NCBI RefSeq assembly: GCF_947499585.1
Contig: NZ_CANMOO010000002.1
Span: forward strand, 682,001-746,000
DNA: 64,000 nt
Source: an uncultured Allomuricauda sp.
GTDB lineage: Bacteria; Bacteroidota; Bacteroidia; Flavobacteriales; Flavobacteriaceae
Reading direction: 5' to 3'
Below, piece after piece: positions 47,801 through 54,792 of this stretch; within the stretch, counting starts at the first letter, position 1; every line of letters starts with the position of its first letter. The translations under genes were made by a program, and so were the position numbers. The notes beneath the pieces were generated by a model. That model worked only from the letters and a program-made list of their open reading frames with translations, ran no database searches and had not been told where the DNA came from.

Positions 47801-50221
47801 GCTTGGATTTGAATTGTATGCAACCAGCACATTACCGGTAGCCTGATCTATTAAACGATACTCGTAATCCAATGGCATATTTGTTACTGTGATGTTACCA
47901 TCTGTGTTACAAATTATATCCCTAGAATTGTACTGAGGGTCTAATGGGTTTTTAAAAATATTGAAGTAAAAACGACTGAAACAACCATTTTGATAGTTGA
48001 TGACAAGCCTATATTCACCAGCATCGGATGCAAGAAAATCACTGCCCGCACCCACAGAATTCCAGGTACAACCATTGTTGGTATTTGCACAATTTGGAGT
48101 TGAAGCGGCACAGCTGGCATCATCCAATTGTTCCCAAACAATACTATCGGCATCCGGAATATTTATCTGGATTAATTCGGTGTCATTTAATCCGCAAAGG
48201 AAAATTTCTGGTAGTTCTGACCCGTCATTTGGGCAGATTAAAACTTCACCATCAACAGTGTTTGTGGGATCATTTACCAATGCAGAAATTGGATTGGATT
48301 GTGTAGCTCCAAAAAGCTCAACTAGTATAATTTCTGTGAAATCTTTACATGGGTCAGCAACTTGCTTATCAACAATATAAGTGGCAGCCTCATTTACCAG
48401 TAGCGTACTTGGGTCACCGTCTGGGTCTCCATCATTTAGAACGGTGTCACCAGCATCAATTAGATTATCTCCATTTTCATCTCTATACCAGATGTAGTTA
48501 TCAAAGTTATCACCCGCATCTAGAACTACGCTAGCACCACATTGTAAAACGGTTCTTGTAAAATTACAAGCGGATAAATCATCTAATAAAAAGTTAGTGG
48601 CTCCAGGTGTTGTAAATCCACAATCATCAAAGTCTGATACACTGGGGTCATCACTGATTTGGTTGGCATTTATCACCCCTTCATATGTGGAATATGCAAG
48701 GTTTTGGATAATATCGGTACAGGCATCCACAAAGTCAAAACAGTTTTGGGCTACCTGTACCCGCATTCGAATTTCGGAAACCGGGTCTCCTTCTTCCACT
48801 AAATTATCCGGAATACTGAACACAACCTCTCTTGTAGCCGCATTATAGGCATAGGTAACGCCAGCTGGCATGGTAATAGTGGTTTCATCCAAAGTTACAT
48901 TGGCAGGTAGTACATCTCGAATGATGTAGTTGGTTGCATCATCATTCCCAGTGTTCACAAAGGATAGCACATAATCTAAAACTTGGCCGAGATTAACACC
49001 TTGGCCAGTAATATCTGTACCTCCGATATCCTCAACTTTCTTCTCTAGAACGATGTCGGGCTCAATGATTTCAACACCAAATGTGACTAAAAACGAAGCG
49101 AACCAGTCCCTGCTTGTACCAAGCCTAAGGGTTGCACTGGTGTCTCCATTGTCAATGATACTGTTACTGGGGTTATTTAAATCAAAAACGTCTGAATCAA
49201 AACCGATGGCGTTGGTACTGTTAATATTTCTGCTGGCTACATTAACACCATCTTCCGTAATGGTAGAATTGAAAAAGTTGTCGTCTGGATTTGCCGCATT
49301 GGTAATATCTGTAAAGGTGGAGCTACTGTTTGAAACAATTCCGAATGTATCTCCATCCAACGAAGTTTCACCCTCAAGAGTACTAACTCCAATTCTAGCA
49401 TTTACAGGCCCAACAGGAATTGTGTTAAAACCTGCAACTGTTATATCTGCTGTACTGTTTCCTGATTGTGTTGTTATACCTTCATAACCATCAAAAACAG
49501 AAATGTATTTTCCGGTAAGTGTAGGGTTTTCATAAATGACAACTAAGGTCCAACCAGCTGCACCATGGTTTGTAGAACCTCTTGTTCCTCTAACATTTGC
49601 TACTGTATACTCCCCATCTGGATCAGGAAGTGCCTGTAGTAATGAGGTTACGTTTTTATAGCATACATAGGGATCATTGGGAAGAATATTATAACCATCT
49701 ACAATAATGGCATCTTCCTCTCCTACTGGGTCTGGGTTATTGTCTGCTACAATATCTACATAGCTGCCACCAGGAACCATAAGTTTTACGGCTGTGACAT
49801 CATAGTGATTGTTGTCTACAGTAAAATTATTGTTGAAATCACCAGCTTGATTTTTCCGCTCTTCATCATAGTTACCAGCCCAATATAAACCGGCCCAATA
49901 TATCTGCGAACAATCTGGAACAGATAGCGTTGAACTACTGGAGCTATATGTGGTTGGATCAGAGTCTACATCCACGTATTCAATGTGCAGGCTGTTATTA
50001 CTTCCGTTACCATTGTATGGGGTGTTAACACCTGTTCCGTTAGAGAAAACACGATTCATGACACTGTTGGACAAGAATGTATAATCTCCTTTTATATTTA
50101 TATAGGTGTTGCCGCCATCAGTAAGTCTTGGAGTAAAGGGAACTTCCTGAGCTTGACCGTTAAAGCCTACAAACCATATGCCAACAAGGCATAGAACTGT
50201 TTTGAGAAAGTGATTGGTCAT
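35849..50221 (-). CDS. sprB: Giant SprB-like gliding adhesin, 4790 residues, T9SS type B sorting domain
   Basis: A single uninterrupted frame of 14.4 kb. Signal peptide (ends near NGQAQ), an N-terminal beta domain (about 25-385, with GWTLVVIYENPTLTGKYI, resembling DUF3344-type surface domains), one DUF11-like domain (about 386-500, EPDIVLEKKVEDIGG), then a very long array of SprB-type repeats of about 80-100 residues, recognisable by motifs such as ITCNGDNDGTITFEV, VTCNGDDDGTINVSA, VSCNGGSDGSLTVEL and VTCAGLEDGTITVEV. A jelly-roll-like insert lies at about 1828-2030. The C-terminus (TPNFFTPDGDGMNDTW to the end) is the gliding-associated type B sorting domain. The product should be moved along the cell surface by the gliding motor. 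Identity as sprB rests on operon order and repeats. Confidence 0.92.
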   Translation of the reverse strand: MTNHFLKTVLCLVGIWFVGFNGQAQEVPFTPRLTDGGNTYINIKGDYTFLSNSVMNRVFSNGTGVNTPYNGNGSNNSLHIEYVDVDSDPTTYSSSSSTLSVPDCSQIYWAGLYWAGNYDEERKNQAGDFNNNFTVDNNHYDVTAVKLMVPGGSYVDIVADNNPDPVGEEDAIIVDGYNILPNDPYVCYKNVTSLLQALPDPDGEYTVANVRGTRGSTNHGAAGWTLVVIYENPTLTGKYISVFDGYEGITTQSGNSTADITVAGFNTIPVGPVNARIGVSTLEGETSLDGDTFGIVSNSSSTFTDITNAANPDDNFFNSTITEDGVNVASRNINSTNAIGFDSDVFDLNNPSNSIIDNGDTSATLRLGTSRDWFASFLVTFGVEIIEPDIVLEKKVEDIGGTDITGQGVNLGQVLDYVLSFVNTGNDDATNYIIRDVLPANVTLDETTITMPAGVTYAYNAATREVVFSIPDNLVEEGDPVSEIRMRVQVAQNCFDFVDACTDIIQNLAYSTYEGVINANQISDDPSVSDFDDCGFTTPGATNFLLDDLSACNFTRTVLQCGASVVLDAGDNFDNYIWYRDENGDNLIDAGDTVLNDGDPDGDPSTLLVNEAATYIVDKQVADPCKDFTEIILVELFGATQSNPISALVNDPTNTVDGEVLICPNDGSELPEIFLCGLNDTELIQINIPDADSIVWEQLDDASCAASTPNCANTNNGCTWNSVGAGSDFLASDAGEYRLVINYQNGCFSRFYFNIFKNPLDPQYNSRDIICNTDGNITVTNMPLDYEYRLIDQATGNVLVAYNSNPSFDITTNGAYTVEMRQQGVVDGCVFILDNIGILDRDFQVDVVPTDTDCNGLGEIAISVLNVEPQYYYEISQGGTIVDTFGPSSDNNYTFENLNDGVYDVAISTDDGCAYNEQVTINDLTDLALTARVSQHITCREGNIQMESTGGQTPHTYAVWSYVDTGGTTITSYPTVGDIPPSAYQTSVIFDILDPGDYTFVIVDRNNCSAFSNTVTIFFEPAVQYTTAETDETCFGASDGTISFNMTNTNGYQVTFFLIDSNGIEIDSNTSGSFTNLPQGDYSVRLNQRKGSSSCDYFENYTISGPASGVSGDAVLIQDYTCLQQGIIEAQNIVGGTAPYEYSIDGVNFVNGVGAERFSNLTNGTYSITIRDANNCTFVTNAITLDPLNPPTDLTFAASIPSCPALTSGVTVTAVNGNTPFVFEITAPAPIAATSITGNSADFDGLSPGTYTFNVTDNKGCTYNETFTINPVLEINVTGQLISNITCFTDTDGEVTFTVADFNTDYNYSVTGPSNFSGNNETNAAIPLTGLDDGTYTIIVTDNLTNCTATANVTVNAPAAALTISASETQPTCPTDGSVILTSTGGWGGNTFALTNPDATPFGTNATGAFSGLTQTGTYSASVTDVNGCVVTTTFDLDPAIAPVLAIVPNDTCYDDAVGLTLTANVTSGGDGNFQYSLNGGAFGAGNVFAGLTPGTYSIDVRDGKNCTDSASITIDSELNVIASAPNITACATSTNVNITAAGGDNNYVYAIVANGASPTVFSTTNPVSITGAGDYDVYVRDNGGNLGFCEASFDLNIAQDAPLALSIVDTGIQCSGEAQATITITASGGEAPYQYSINNGTTYQPSNTFVNQQAGSFNIRVRDANNCDITEIYNITEPLTLSASAAVTQLAECNPGLGAEVRITNAIGGTAPYQYSFDGGTNYGANPIGFLLPGTHTLFIQDANTCTFPMTVTIDPEPTPPGVTAAIDYECDGEGIITITPDNAGYSYTYEIDATPNTPNTSNVFDNVLVGSHTITVNYTNNTPPSPSVLLLEDFGVGPDTSISEIDPVYCYEPQNGTTAVCNSPNSNINDGEYSVTQSILNPFGPWRSPNDASLTPGGRFLAINVGGVAGPNGIIYAKRGVEIIPNRDITISLEAFNLLRGDIGNTQNDPNVEIQLVNPLEADPVLAVVASTTTGLVPKHMNLDDWYNYTVSLNPGALTNLDIVIRTRDGATSGNDIAIDDIQAIQIPEVCAGTLTVNVEVEAGNAFAAAITGFSDITCNGDNDGTITFEVENFDAVNGFEYRLGGVGPYTTAFASPVTISGLGPATPHNIEVRDVLDNTCSIPLSQALSEPVALTTTALITDGITCINGGATITASVSGGTPAYEYQLEDGVGGVITAYQNLTVFSGLAAGDYIVRARDANGCEDPIDTALTVAPFIPITYTFTACYGGNNDGTIQIDVTAGNNDYEFSLDGGPWVTPTPATATTHTFTNLPSGNYTINVRDGFGCTGTLENVTIHPAPTVDVVDISTCADGSITVTAPAALTNLEYAFVPTTTSPAGLFSATNTFAVTTGNDGDYDVYVRDTSVANAYCDYVETVTVNPATPLTVTNTPTDPLCHDGTGSILVDITSGIGPYTIQIIDLDNAGASDQTDTNVLASSRTYFNLMPGDYTINITDATGCTVSETPVTVSNPDELTADILSILPPGCDPDPNLYGFEFDNYPLTLTGTLEFSADGGTTWQTSDTFTGVPYASGTVVNPSIRTIDGSNNRICRVDLPQYIIPYPLDDLNITIAAIVVDCNDLQVTVQGTQGLPNYEYAYTEDPTTFDPLTATWTAPTAGSHLFAGLVPGRTYVFYVRDSTPCVRQSTVNVNDVAPPPIVITADVTPSCDGASNGQITYTVTENTPGELGGTFNWNLFEISNPAISINSGTVAAFTTGDSFTVPVAPLAGLAAGTYFVEIQGSAPNNCVTGSENVILEELDPLTGTPVALQNISCDTPGLIQIQSPFGGGGTYTYTVTGPAPFVTIASTSDNPIEIPANSPAGNYHVTIEDQYGCSAPLGNVALTLTPNPTIDAIAVDNCSNPSTVTITATSGAAQVLYSLDNGTTYEDNAGIFNNVIAGTYNVAILDSNGCSATSTVTVHPVLEVDIALTKLLDCSGAPDDAQITIEVLSGSGDNLGFAGSYDYEITDGTGTVVAKTALLSNPFVFNTTTPENYTITVYDNNTATPCTRVANIVVDPAITPSFNITSSTNVTCNGDDDGTINVSAIDNGIGAYAFEIISGPGSGAAFPILPTNNSDATASFTGLEGTAAGITYTIEVTAANGCSTTLTQVITQPDPITNVSTEVVEFGCTTGNNRDNATITVNTGTTPLPTGPIVGGSGTYVIYEFIEEDDPNTVPVEAPVVVQSGASNVFNETDPAGGSYTINVYDSNGCFATVTETINPFDELLSASAAVDVAATCVTGEDITITATGSITNSTTTPANYEFRLLPAGGFQPSGSFTGLAIGTHNFEVRNTVTGCITTTSHEVVDPQVLDLIVVNTTNITCFGDTNGTVQLNLQDSSAVTYLSATNYTLYYDVNNTPTNLLDDVTSTGSDADGSFTISTLAAGTYFIEVEDTNPPGSACTYTQSFNIAGPSVGISANTQITPVTCALGDGSIEIINPAGGWGGYTYFVDLASNPSPTFPGSYQASPLFSGLAGGAGPGTDYQVWVADQNGCEFQLPNENLVDPSPIVADLQINQENCTNLQGEIEVVGIPAANPVTGGQGSNYTYQLVRNGANVGSPQTNPVFSGLGEGSYEVYIEDQWACNTLVGPVVLLNAMTATPTVVKPIDCTPDPGGHITINVNGGSANLTFDVLFPDGLTTANNATGIFTGLTQPGTYTFTVTDGDTVTPCTIVVTQSLDDKVDPVITNVVMNPVSCNGGSDGSLTVELDPASAVNPIYTYELYEMSNLVVPYRAAQNSPVFDNLPQGDYRARVISSRSCDDFHDETVTEPTALNVSATATPFLCNAGNTVNTSTITVTAGGGTGPYLYSIDNINFQTANTFDVVDTGAVQNITVFVTDANSCPQTAIVAPIQPINVFTAAVTQNLAITCNNAEEVLITVTDDGNPANAYTYELLPVGNTLGTLTGTPTNVTTTFDLTAPGSYTFRITDTVTGCFVDTTPYEILPYDLIEVVATATAPAICFGDNNGALEINITGYTGTYDYQVFDSSNNPVGGLVNTDTSVNPRPIGGLSGGNYYVQVTQTGNPLCNETSNTVTIASPDRALTATPVEVANVTCTNDQGEIEVSPDGGFTPYNIQLTNTTTTQVYNANNVVSFVFSGLSAGTFDVQITDNAGCIINEPIVLVQPIPITADIDATPTNLVCYGDTNATVSAINVLNGEGVYQYQLNVYDPTGTTITSTSGAQSSSIFNNLGAGIYSITVSDGWSCGIETIQVTISEPVEVMANLIQLTQLTCTAQAQIELSAAGGTGPYEFSVDGSPGSYAAMAGGTTHTFTVPAGPYQYYVRDAFGCEAMISNQVTVDPIVPLDIIIDDSAAFINCTGEASATIMATAVGGLGNYSYELFSDPGLTTSVAGPQTTGEFNGLIAGQYYINVISVDCQATSSVIDIIDPAPLQIDRQESTDVTCAGLEDGTITVEVSGGTGEIQYAITPNLNQFDTVNTFTDLAPGIYDVIAQDRNGCFETFQFEILQPTPIQVQAINIMHEVCFNSADGSFELDITGGTAPYESSLNSNADADYVLDQVLFQNLPAGTHVVFVRDAQGCESNVFVEINPGVNLAATVTPMYQCDGNLPTNSLEIVFEDPTVSSDVLYGLDTTDPTQMQLTPNFTNIAPGDHSLTILHSNGCPNTIDFSITGFEPLTLLLENNNINEITATATGGLEDYTFFFGDVDNGTDNTFIINRTDTYPVTVVDQNGCEVTMEIFMEFIDIETPNFFTPDGDGMNDTWLPDNLEAFPNVLMIIFDRYGRELYRMGYGDAGWNGIYNNSELPTGDYWYIIKLQGENDDREFIGHFTLYRQ

Positions 50222-50222
50222 T

Positions 50223-52289
50223 TTAACTATTGGAGTTTGGTTTTACCCGCATGATCCACATTTTGTCATCATACGAGGCATTTAGTTTGGAATAGTATGA
50301 GGTGAGAGCATTGTTCCAGGTCTCATGTTTTTTAAGGTACACGTACCTATAATTGTTTTCTGGATTTATAAAATAGCTCGCATTTAATCCTTTGGCATTC
50401 AGCTCTTTTACAAATCGTTTTGCATTTGAAGGTTTTTCAAAAACATTTGCAATAATGTAAAAGCCTGAACCTAGGCCATTAATTTTATATGTTTTATAAG
50501 AGACTTGTGAAGCATTACCCTTTTTCTTGGAATTGGTAATGTTCTTATGCAATGCATCATCTCCATATTTTGACTTGTTATTTTTTTCGACAGCAACAAA
50601 ACTGTTGTAAGAATCTACTCCTTCAACATTCATTACCCAAGCATCACCTTGGTATGCGCCATTGAATTTGGTATGATAAGCCTCAACAGCTTCTTTTTTA
50701 TCTCGATACCCTTTTAGGTATACATAGTTGAGTCCATTTTTAGGGTTTTCAAAGTAACTGGCATCTATACCTTGGGATTCAAGTTTTTCAATAAAAGCAT
50801 CTACATTTCTTGTGTCCTTAAACACATTGGCAATTAAATAATGACCACTTTCTACATTTGGAATGTTGAAAGACCTAAAACGCCCAATGGTTTTCTTGGA
50901 AGAGCGATTTGTTCGATCTCTTTTTACTGATGTCTTTTCTGCTATCCGTGAGTTTTTGGAATCTTTAAGGTTGATGACTTTTTTGGTCGCCGTCGTATTG
51001 GACAGCCCTTGATTTGTTATGGGTCGTGTTTTATGTTTTGATAATATGTCAACACTGTCCATATTAGCAAAATATACTTCCTTGGCTTTTTCTTCCAGTT
51101 CTGGTTTTTGGCCTTTTGTTTCTCGCCGCACCATTTTCATTACAGTTTCAAACCTTCTCTCTAAATCACGTTCTCTAGCAGTTTCAATGGAGTCTTGACG
51201 CAGCAAAAGCTCATCCAAAATAGCGTCGTTTTCTGCCAATTTTGATTCTAGGTCAGCAATTTTAAGGTCTTTTTCAGAAAGTGTTAAATCTTCTTCAGGA
51301 ACTGTTTCAGCATCCACCAAATCTTCATTTTCTTTCTCAAGCATTACCCGGTCTTCGGTCAAGTTTGGAGTAATGGAATAAGCAAGGGAAATCTCATGGC
51401 TCACGCCAAAATTTTCAAAATTGTTGGAGAGCCCCTTTTCAATGGTGTATCCTAAGGAAAGGTTTTTATTTAAGTTAAAACCTAATCCGGCTGAAGCACC
51501 GTAAAAGTCATCATAGCCTGCCTGAACCCATCCTAATTTGGGCAGATCCATAATAAGATTCCCGCCCAAGACAAGATTTTGCTCGCCTGTTTTACGAACA
51601 CGCGCCAAAGGCATTAGCCTACCTTGTTCTAGAATGCCCGAAGCATTTTTAAACTGATGGGTATATTGCAAGTGTCCAGAGTAAGTTTTCTCATTGAACT
51701 CAGTTATGGATTCGCTGCTTTTTAGATTATAATCGAAAAGATTTTCGGCAAAAGCACCAAAGTCAAAATTGCCATAAGAGATATTGAAACCTGGCTGAAA
51801 AGTAATTAAAGAACTACTTTCCAGACTATTTAAAAAAGGATCATTATCTAAAGCATTGGCTCGATCTTGATTAAAAGCACTTTGATAGTATGAGAAATTA
51901 GCCCCAAAAGTGAAATTACTTTTTTGGCTTAACTTAATTCCATAAGCGTAATTGGCATGCACTCCAAAATTATTGAACAGCCCTTCACGATTTGTAAAAA
52001 GGCTTAAACCAACACCACTGCGATCTCCTATTCTACCGCTATAACTTAGAAAATAGACTTGATTGTTATCATCAAAAGATACCGATTGGTTTCTATGAAA
52101 TAGATTGACATATGATTTATCTTCCCGTACCGTTGAAAACGTAGGGTTTATCAAGAACCTATTGAATTTCAACAAGTTTTGGGAAGGAACATCATATGCC
52201 ACAAACGGACTCTCTTCCTGGGCGCGTAATCCAGAAAAAGCAAGCATTAGGATGAAGATTAGTATTAGTTGGGGTTTGTTCGTGTGCAT
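50223..52289 (-). CDS. sprD: PorP/SprF-like barrel fused to two SPOR-like repeats (SprD position)
   Basis: 688 residues. Signal peptide (ILMLAFSGLRAQ); a PorP/SprF-type barrel (about 25-315, with FNRFLINPTFS, then GRIGDRSGVGLSLFTN); an acidic coiled coil (about 325-400, LSEKDLKIADLESKLAENDA); a basic linker; and two related repeats (about 480-565 and 600-688), each with a GHYLIANVF / GFYIIANVF opening and ASYF...YVYLK core that resembles a peptidoglycan-binding SPOR domain. It could couple an outer-membrane barrel to the cell wall. Only 1 nt separates its stop from the giant adhesin start, and 7 nt separate it from the upstream gene. The name follows the sprC-sprD-sprB-sprF order. Confidence 0.87.
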   Translation of the reverse strand: MHTNKPQLILIFILMLAFSGLRAQEESPFVAYDVPSQNLLKFNRFLINPTFSTVREDKSYVNLFHRNQSVSFDDNNQVYFLSYSGRIGDRSGVGLSLFTNREGLFNNFGVHANYAYGIKLSQKSNFTFGANFSYYQSAFNQDRANALDNDPFLNSLESSSLITFQPGFNISYGNFDFGAFAENLFDYNLKSSESITEFNEKTYSGHLQYTHQFKNASGILEQGRLMPLARVRKTGEQNLVLGGNLIMDLPKLGWVQAGYDDFYGASAGLGFNLNKNLSLGYTIEKGLSNNFENFGVSHEISLAYSITPNLTEDRVMLEKENEDLVDAETVPEEDLTLSEKDLKIADLESKLAENDAILDELLLRQDSIETARERDLERRFETVMKMVRRETKGQKPELEEKAKEVYFANMDSVDILSKHKTRPITNQGLSNTTATKKVINLKDSKNSRIAEKTSVKRDRTNRSSKKTIGRFRSFNIPNVESGHYLIANVFKDTRNVDAFIEKLESQGIDASYFENPKNGLNYVYLKGYRDKKEAVEAYHTKFNGAYQGDAWVMNVEGVDSYNSFVAVEKNNKSKYGDDALHKNITNSKKKGNASQVSYKTYKINGLGSGFYIIANVFEKPSNAKRFVKELNAKGLNASYFINPENNYRYVYLKKHETWNNALTSYYSKLNASYDDKMWIMRVKPNSNS

Positions 52290-52296
52290 TCTGCTT

Positions 52297-54528
52297 TTAT
52301 CTGATAACAGTTATAGTTCCTTGTTTTAGACTTTGTCCCTCTCGGGTGACTTTATAGTAAAAAATCATATTGGCTTTATTGAACGAAGTAGTGGATTGTG
52401 GCCAATTATTTTCATAATTGGATTGGCTAAACACCTGTCTCCCTCTTTCATCAAATATGGTAACAACAACATCGTCGTTTCTTGAGTATGTGTTTGGCAA
52501 CACCCACAAATCATTTATACCATCTCCGTTTGCTGTAATAACATTAGGAATGGAAAAAGTATCTCTATAGGTCACCGTAATAACCCTACTAGTAGTACAG
52601 TTACCAAAACTTGCTACTAATAGATACTCACCTTCTTGCTCAAAATTGAAAAAATCCAGAGTACCCAAAAGCGTGTTGCCAGTATCAAACCATTGGTAAG
52701 ATTCAGCGCCACTAGCGGTTAAGGTTTCTGTTTCACCTTCAATAATTACTAGGTCTTGTTCTTTATCAAGTGCAAGTAGTGATTCATCAAAAGCCCTTAT
52801 GGTTAATTCATTGGAAACCACTGGACAATCATGGGTTCTTATTATTAATTGATAAACACCAACTTCTGTTGCTGTAATTTCTTCTGAAGCGGTATCTATA
52901 ATAGTTCCATCCCTTAACCATTCAAAAGTTTCATCACCTAAGCCTTCAGAGCTGTTAAGAACAATCGGGTCAGCACCATCACATAGAACAGTTCCATTCG
53001 CAGTAATTTCTAAGATTTGATTAGTAGGCAAAATCACATCCAAACCATTGGAAGTAGCATTAAAGCCTCCTAAAACACCACTTAATGTATAAGCTCCATT
53101 TTCTTCAAAACCTGAAACTGTGATTGTTTTGGAAGTTTCACCACCAACATCGCTTCCGTCATGGGCCCATTGATAAGTAAAAGATGATTGTATATCTGAC
53201 GTAACATCTGTTTTTGAACCTGAACTACTAACAGCGTTGATAGTAGAAAGGCTAAGTGTTGCATCGCTACTTTGACATGAGATGTATGAACCAACATAGT
53301 CAATTACAAACTCAAAAGAGTCTGGAGAAACTACGGTTGTGCTTTCAGAATCTAACGGAGAAGCAGAACATCCGCCTCCATTTTCAGTCACTCTTGCAAA
53401 GTATACGCCTACTTGGTTAATGTCCAATGAACTATTGGTGGCACTTGAAATAGGTGCTCCATCTTTATACCATTGATATGATGGTGTTGTTGCAGTTGTA
53501 GTTACAGAAAGTGTTTTGGTTTGTGCGGGCAATAAAACAATGTCTCCATCATTTTGTCTTGTCACATTAAAATCACCAAGATTTCTTATGGTTACAGCTG
53601 GCGAACGTTCTAAACAGGCAGCTGCTCCTTCAACCTCAACCTCATAATTTCCCTCATAACCAGTTATTGATGTATTTATATTATATGTATCCCCCTCTAA
53701 AGTAGGTCCAGAAACTACTGCTCCATCTTTATACCATGTATAGGTAAGGCCCATACCGGTTATATTTGCTTGAAGAGCATGAACATCTCCCGGACATAGT
53801 CCAATATCATCTGACCCATTTATAGCAATTCCAACACTGCTACCAGTAGAAAGTGTAATTGTATTGGAAAGGGTGTTGGCAGAACCCGAACATACAGATC
53901 CGTAATCTAACTCCACATAATACATTCCTGGAGTGGAAACTGTAAGGTTTTCAGTCTTTTCTGATAGTAGCGTACTACTTCTATACCAATTGTATCTGTA
54001 ATTATTGGCGTTTGGAATATTGTGTGGCGAAAGGGTAACAGATCCTCCCCCGCAAGATTGTATTAAACCTCCAGAAGGAATGGACCCACTTCCGTCTTCA
54101 CTAATAAGCAAAGGGGAATTGAATTCAACATAGTGCATTGGATATGCATCCGTTGCAGGACTCGTTTTTGCAGGGCTTGTACTACGAACACGCAGTTTGT
54201 AGTTCTCACCACTTACATCCGTAGGGACCGCAAAAGTAAAATCAAAGTTGAACTCCATGTTTTTGTCAGCAACCCTAGAAAGTTCTATAGGGCTTCCAAA
54301 GTTTCCGTTTCGATCTGATAGTTCAAGGATAAATTCATTGCTTGAGTCTACCAAAGGAGGACTCCATCTAAAGCTTACATCGTATTCGTTAAAACTATCC
54401 GAAGCACATGCAGCTGTCCAAATCGTTGTTGGTTTATCTAGTACTTGGGCCCCTAAGAAGTGGGTGCCAAGCAGCATAATTGCGAATGCAATCACAAAAA
54501 TACTATTATACGAACTAGTTTTCTTCAT
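52297..54528 (-). CDS. sprC: Ig-like-repeat surface protein with T9SS type B sorting domain (SprC position)
   Basis: 743 residues. Signal peptide (IMLLGTHFLGAQ). An N-terminal fibronectin-like domain is followed by a row of Ig-like domains, recognisable by Y-x-W-Y-K/R-D-G motifs (YRYNWYRS, LTYTWYKDGA, PSYQWYKDGA, FTYQWAHDG, FEWLRDG, SYQWFDTG). The last 85 residues, starting FSIPNVITANGDGINDLWVLP and ending KQGTITVIR, are the gliding motility-associated type B sorting domain. It should be secreted by the type IX system and displayed. It is the first gene of the operon and matches sprC by position; sequence identity to SprC could not be tested. Confidence 0.85.
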   Translation of the reverse strand: MKKTSSYNSIFVIAFAIMLLGTHFLGAQVLDKPTTIWTAACASDSFNEYDVSFRWSPPLVDSSNEFILELSDRNGNFGSPIELSRVADKNMEFNFDFTFAVPTDVSGENYKLRVRSTSPAKTSPATDAYPMHYVEFNSPLLISEDGSGSIPSGGLIQSCGGGSVTLSPHNIPNANNYRYNWYRSSTLLSEKTENLTVSTPGMYYVELDYGSVCSGSANTLSNTITLSTGSSVGIAINGSDDIGLCPGDVHALQANITGMGLTYTWYKDGAVVSGPTLEGDTYNINTSITGYEGNYEVEVEGAAACLERSPAVTIRNLGDFNVTRQNDGDIVLLPAQTKTLSVTTTATTPSYQWYKDGAPISSATNSSLDINQVGVYFARVTENGGGCSASPLDSESTTVVSPDSFEFVIDYVGSYISCQSSDATLSLSTINAVSSSGSKTDVTSDIQSSFTYQWAHDGSDVGGETSKTITVSGFEENGAYTLSGVLGGFNATSNGLDVILPTNQILEITANGTVLCDGADPIVLNSSEGLGDETFEWLRDGTIIDTASEEITATEVGVYQLIIRTHDCPVVSNELTIRAFDESLLALDKEQDLVIIEGETETLTASGAESYQWFDTGNTLLGTLDFFNFEQEGEYLLVASFGNCTTSRVITVTYRDTFSIPNVITANGDGINDLWVLPNTYSRNDDVVVTIFDERGRQVFSQSNYENNWPQSTTSFNKANMIFYYKVTREGQSLKQGTITVIR

Positions 54529-54551
54529 CAGCGTTAGTTTTAAGAGGTTAT

Positions 54552-54565
54552 GGGCAATAATGCCC
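54552..54565 (-). promoter_or_regulatory. Small hairpin in the leader of the gliding operon
   Basis: GGGCA-ATAA-TGCCC forms a perfect 5-bp stem with a 4-nt loop, 24 nt before the sprC-like ATG. It would lie in the 5' untranslated region of the operon messenger and close to the ribosome-binding region. Regulatory role unproven; the promoter itself is not evident. Confidence 0.3.
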
Positions 54566-54767
54566 TATAAATTGTGCCCCTTAATTTTGTTTAGTTCTGC
54601 TAGGCGCCATAAACGCCCACTATTTCATATAATATTCTAATAACAAATATGCTTTTAATTTGGTCGAATGGAAAGATATTGTTGTAGGGTATGGTAAAAC
54701 TGTTGTGAAAATGGCTTTCTTTGTATACACCAAGACATGATTAATGGCTACAAACGCTGGATTTTAC

Positions 54768-54775
54768 TACATTTG
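54768..54775 (+). promoter_or_regulatory. Putative -7 element (TACATTTG) of glnS
   Basis: TACATTTG matches TAnnTTTG exactly and lies 17 nt before the glnS ATG. No good -33 TTG is seen. Confidence 0.55.
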
Positions 54776-54792
54776 CGCTTCAAATTTTTAGA

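Noticed and set aside
49053..49487. 144-codon frame antisense to the giant adhesin
   Set aside because: Several such frames (also 47997-48380, 46512-46865, 38165-38479) arise from codon bias opposite a 14-kb gene. Their products are serine- and threonine-rich with no recognisable motif.
35849..50221. Possible assembly artefact or fused genes in the giant frame
   Set aside because: There is no internal stop, signal peptide or sorting domain, and the repeats keep one frame throughout, so a single gene is the simplest reading.
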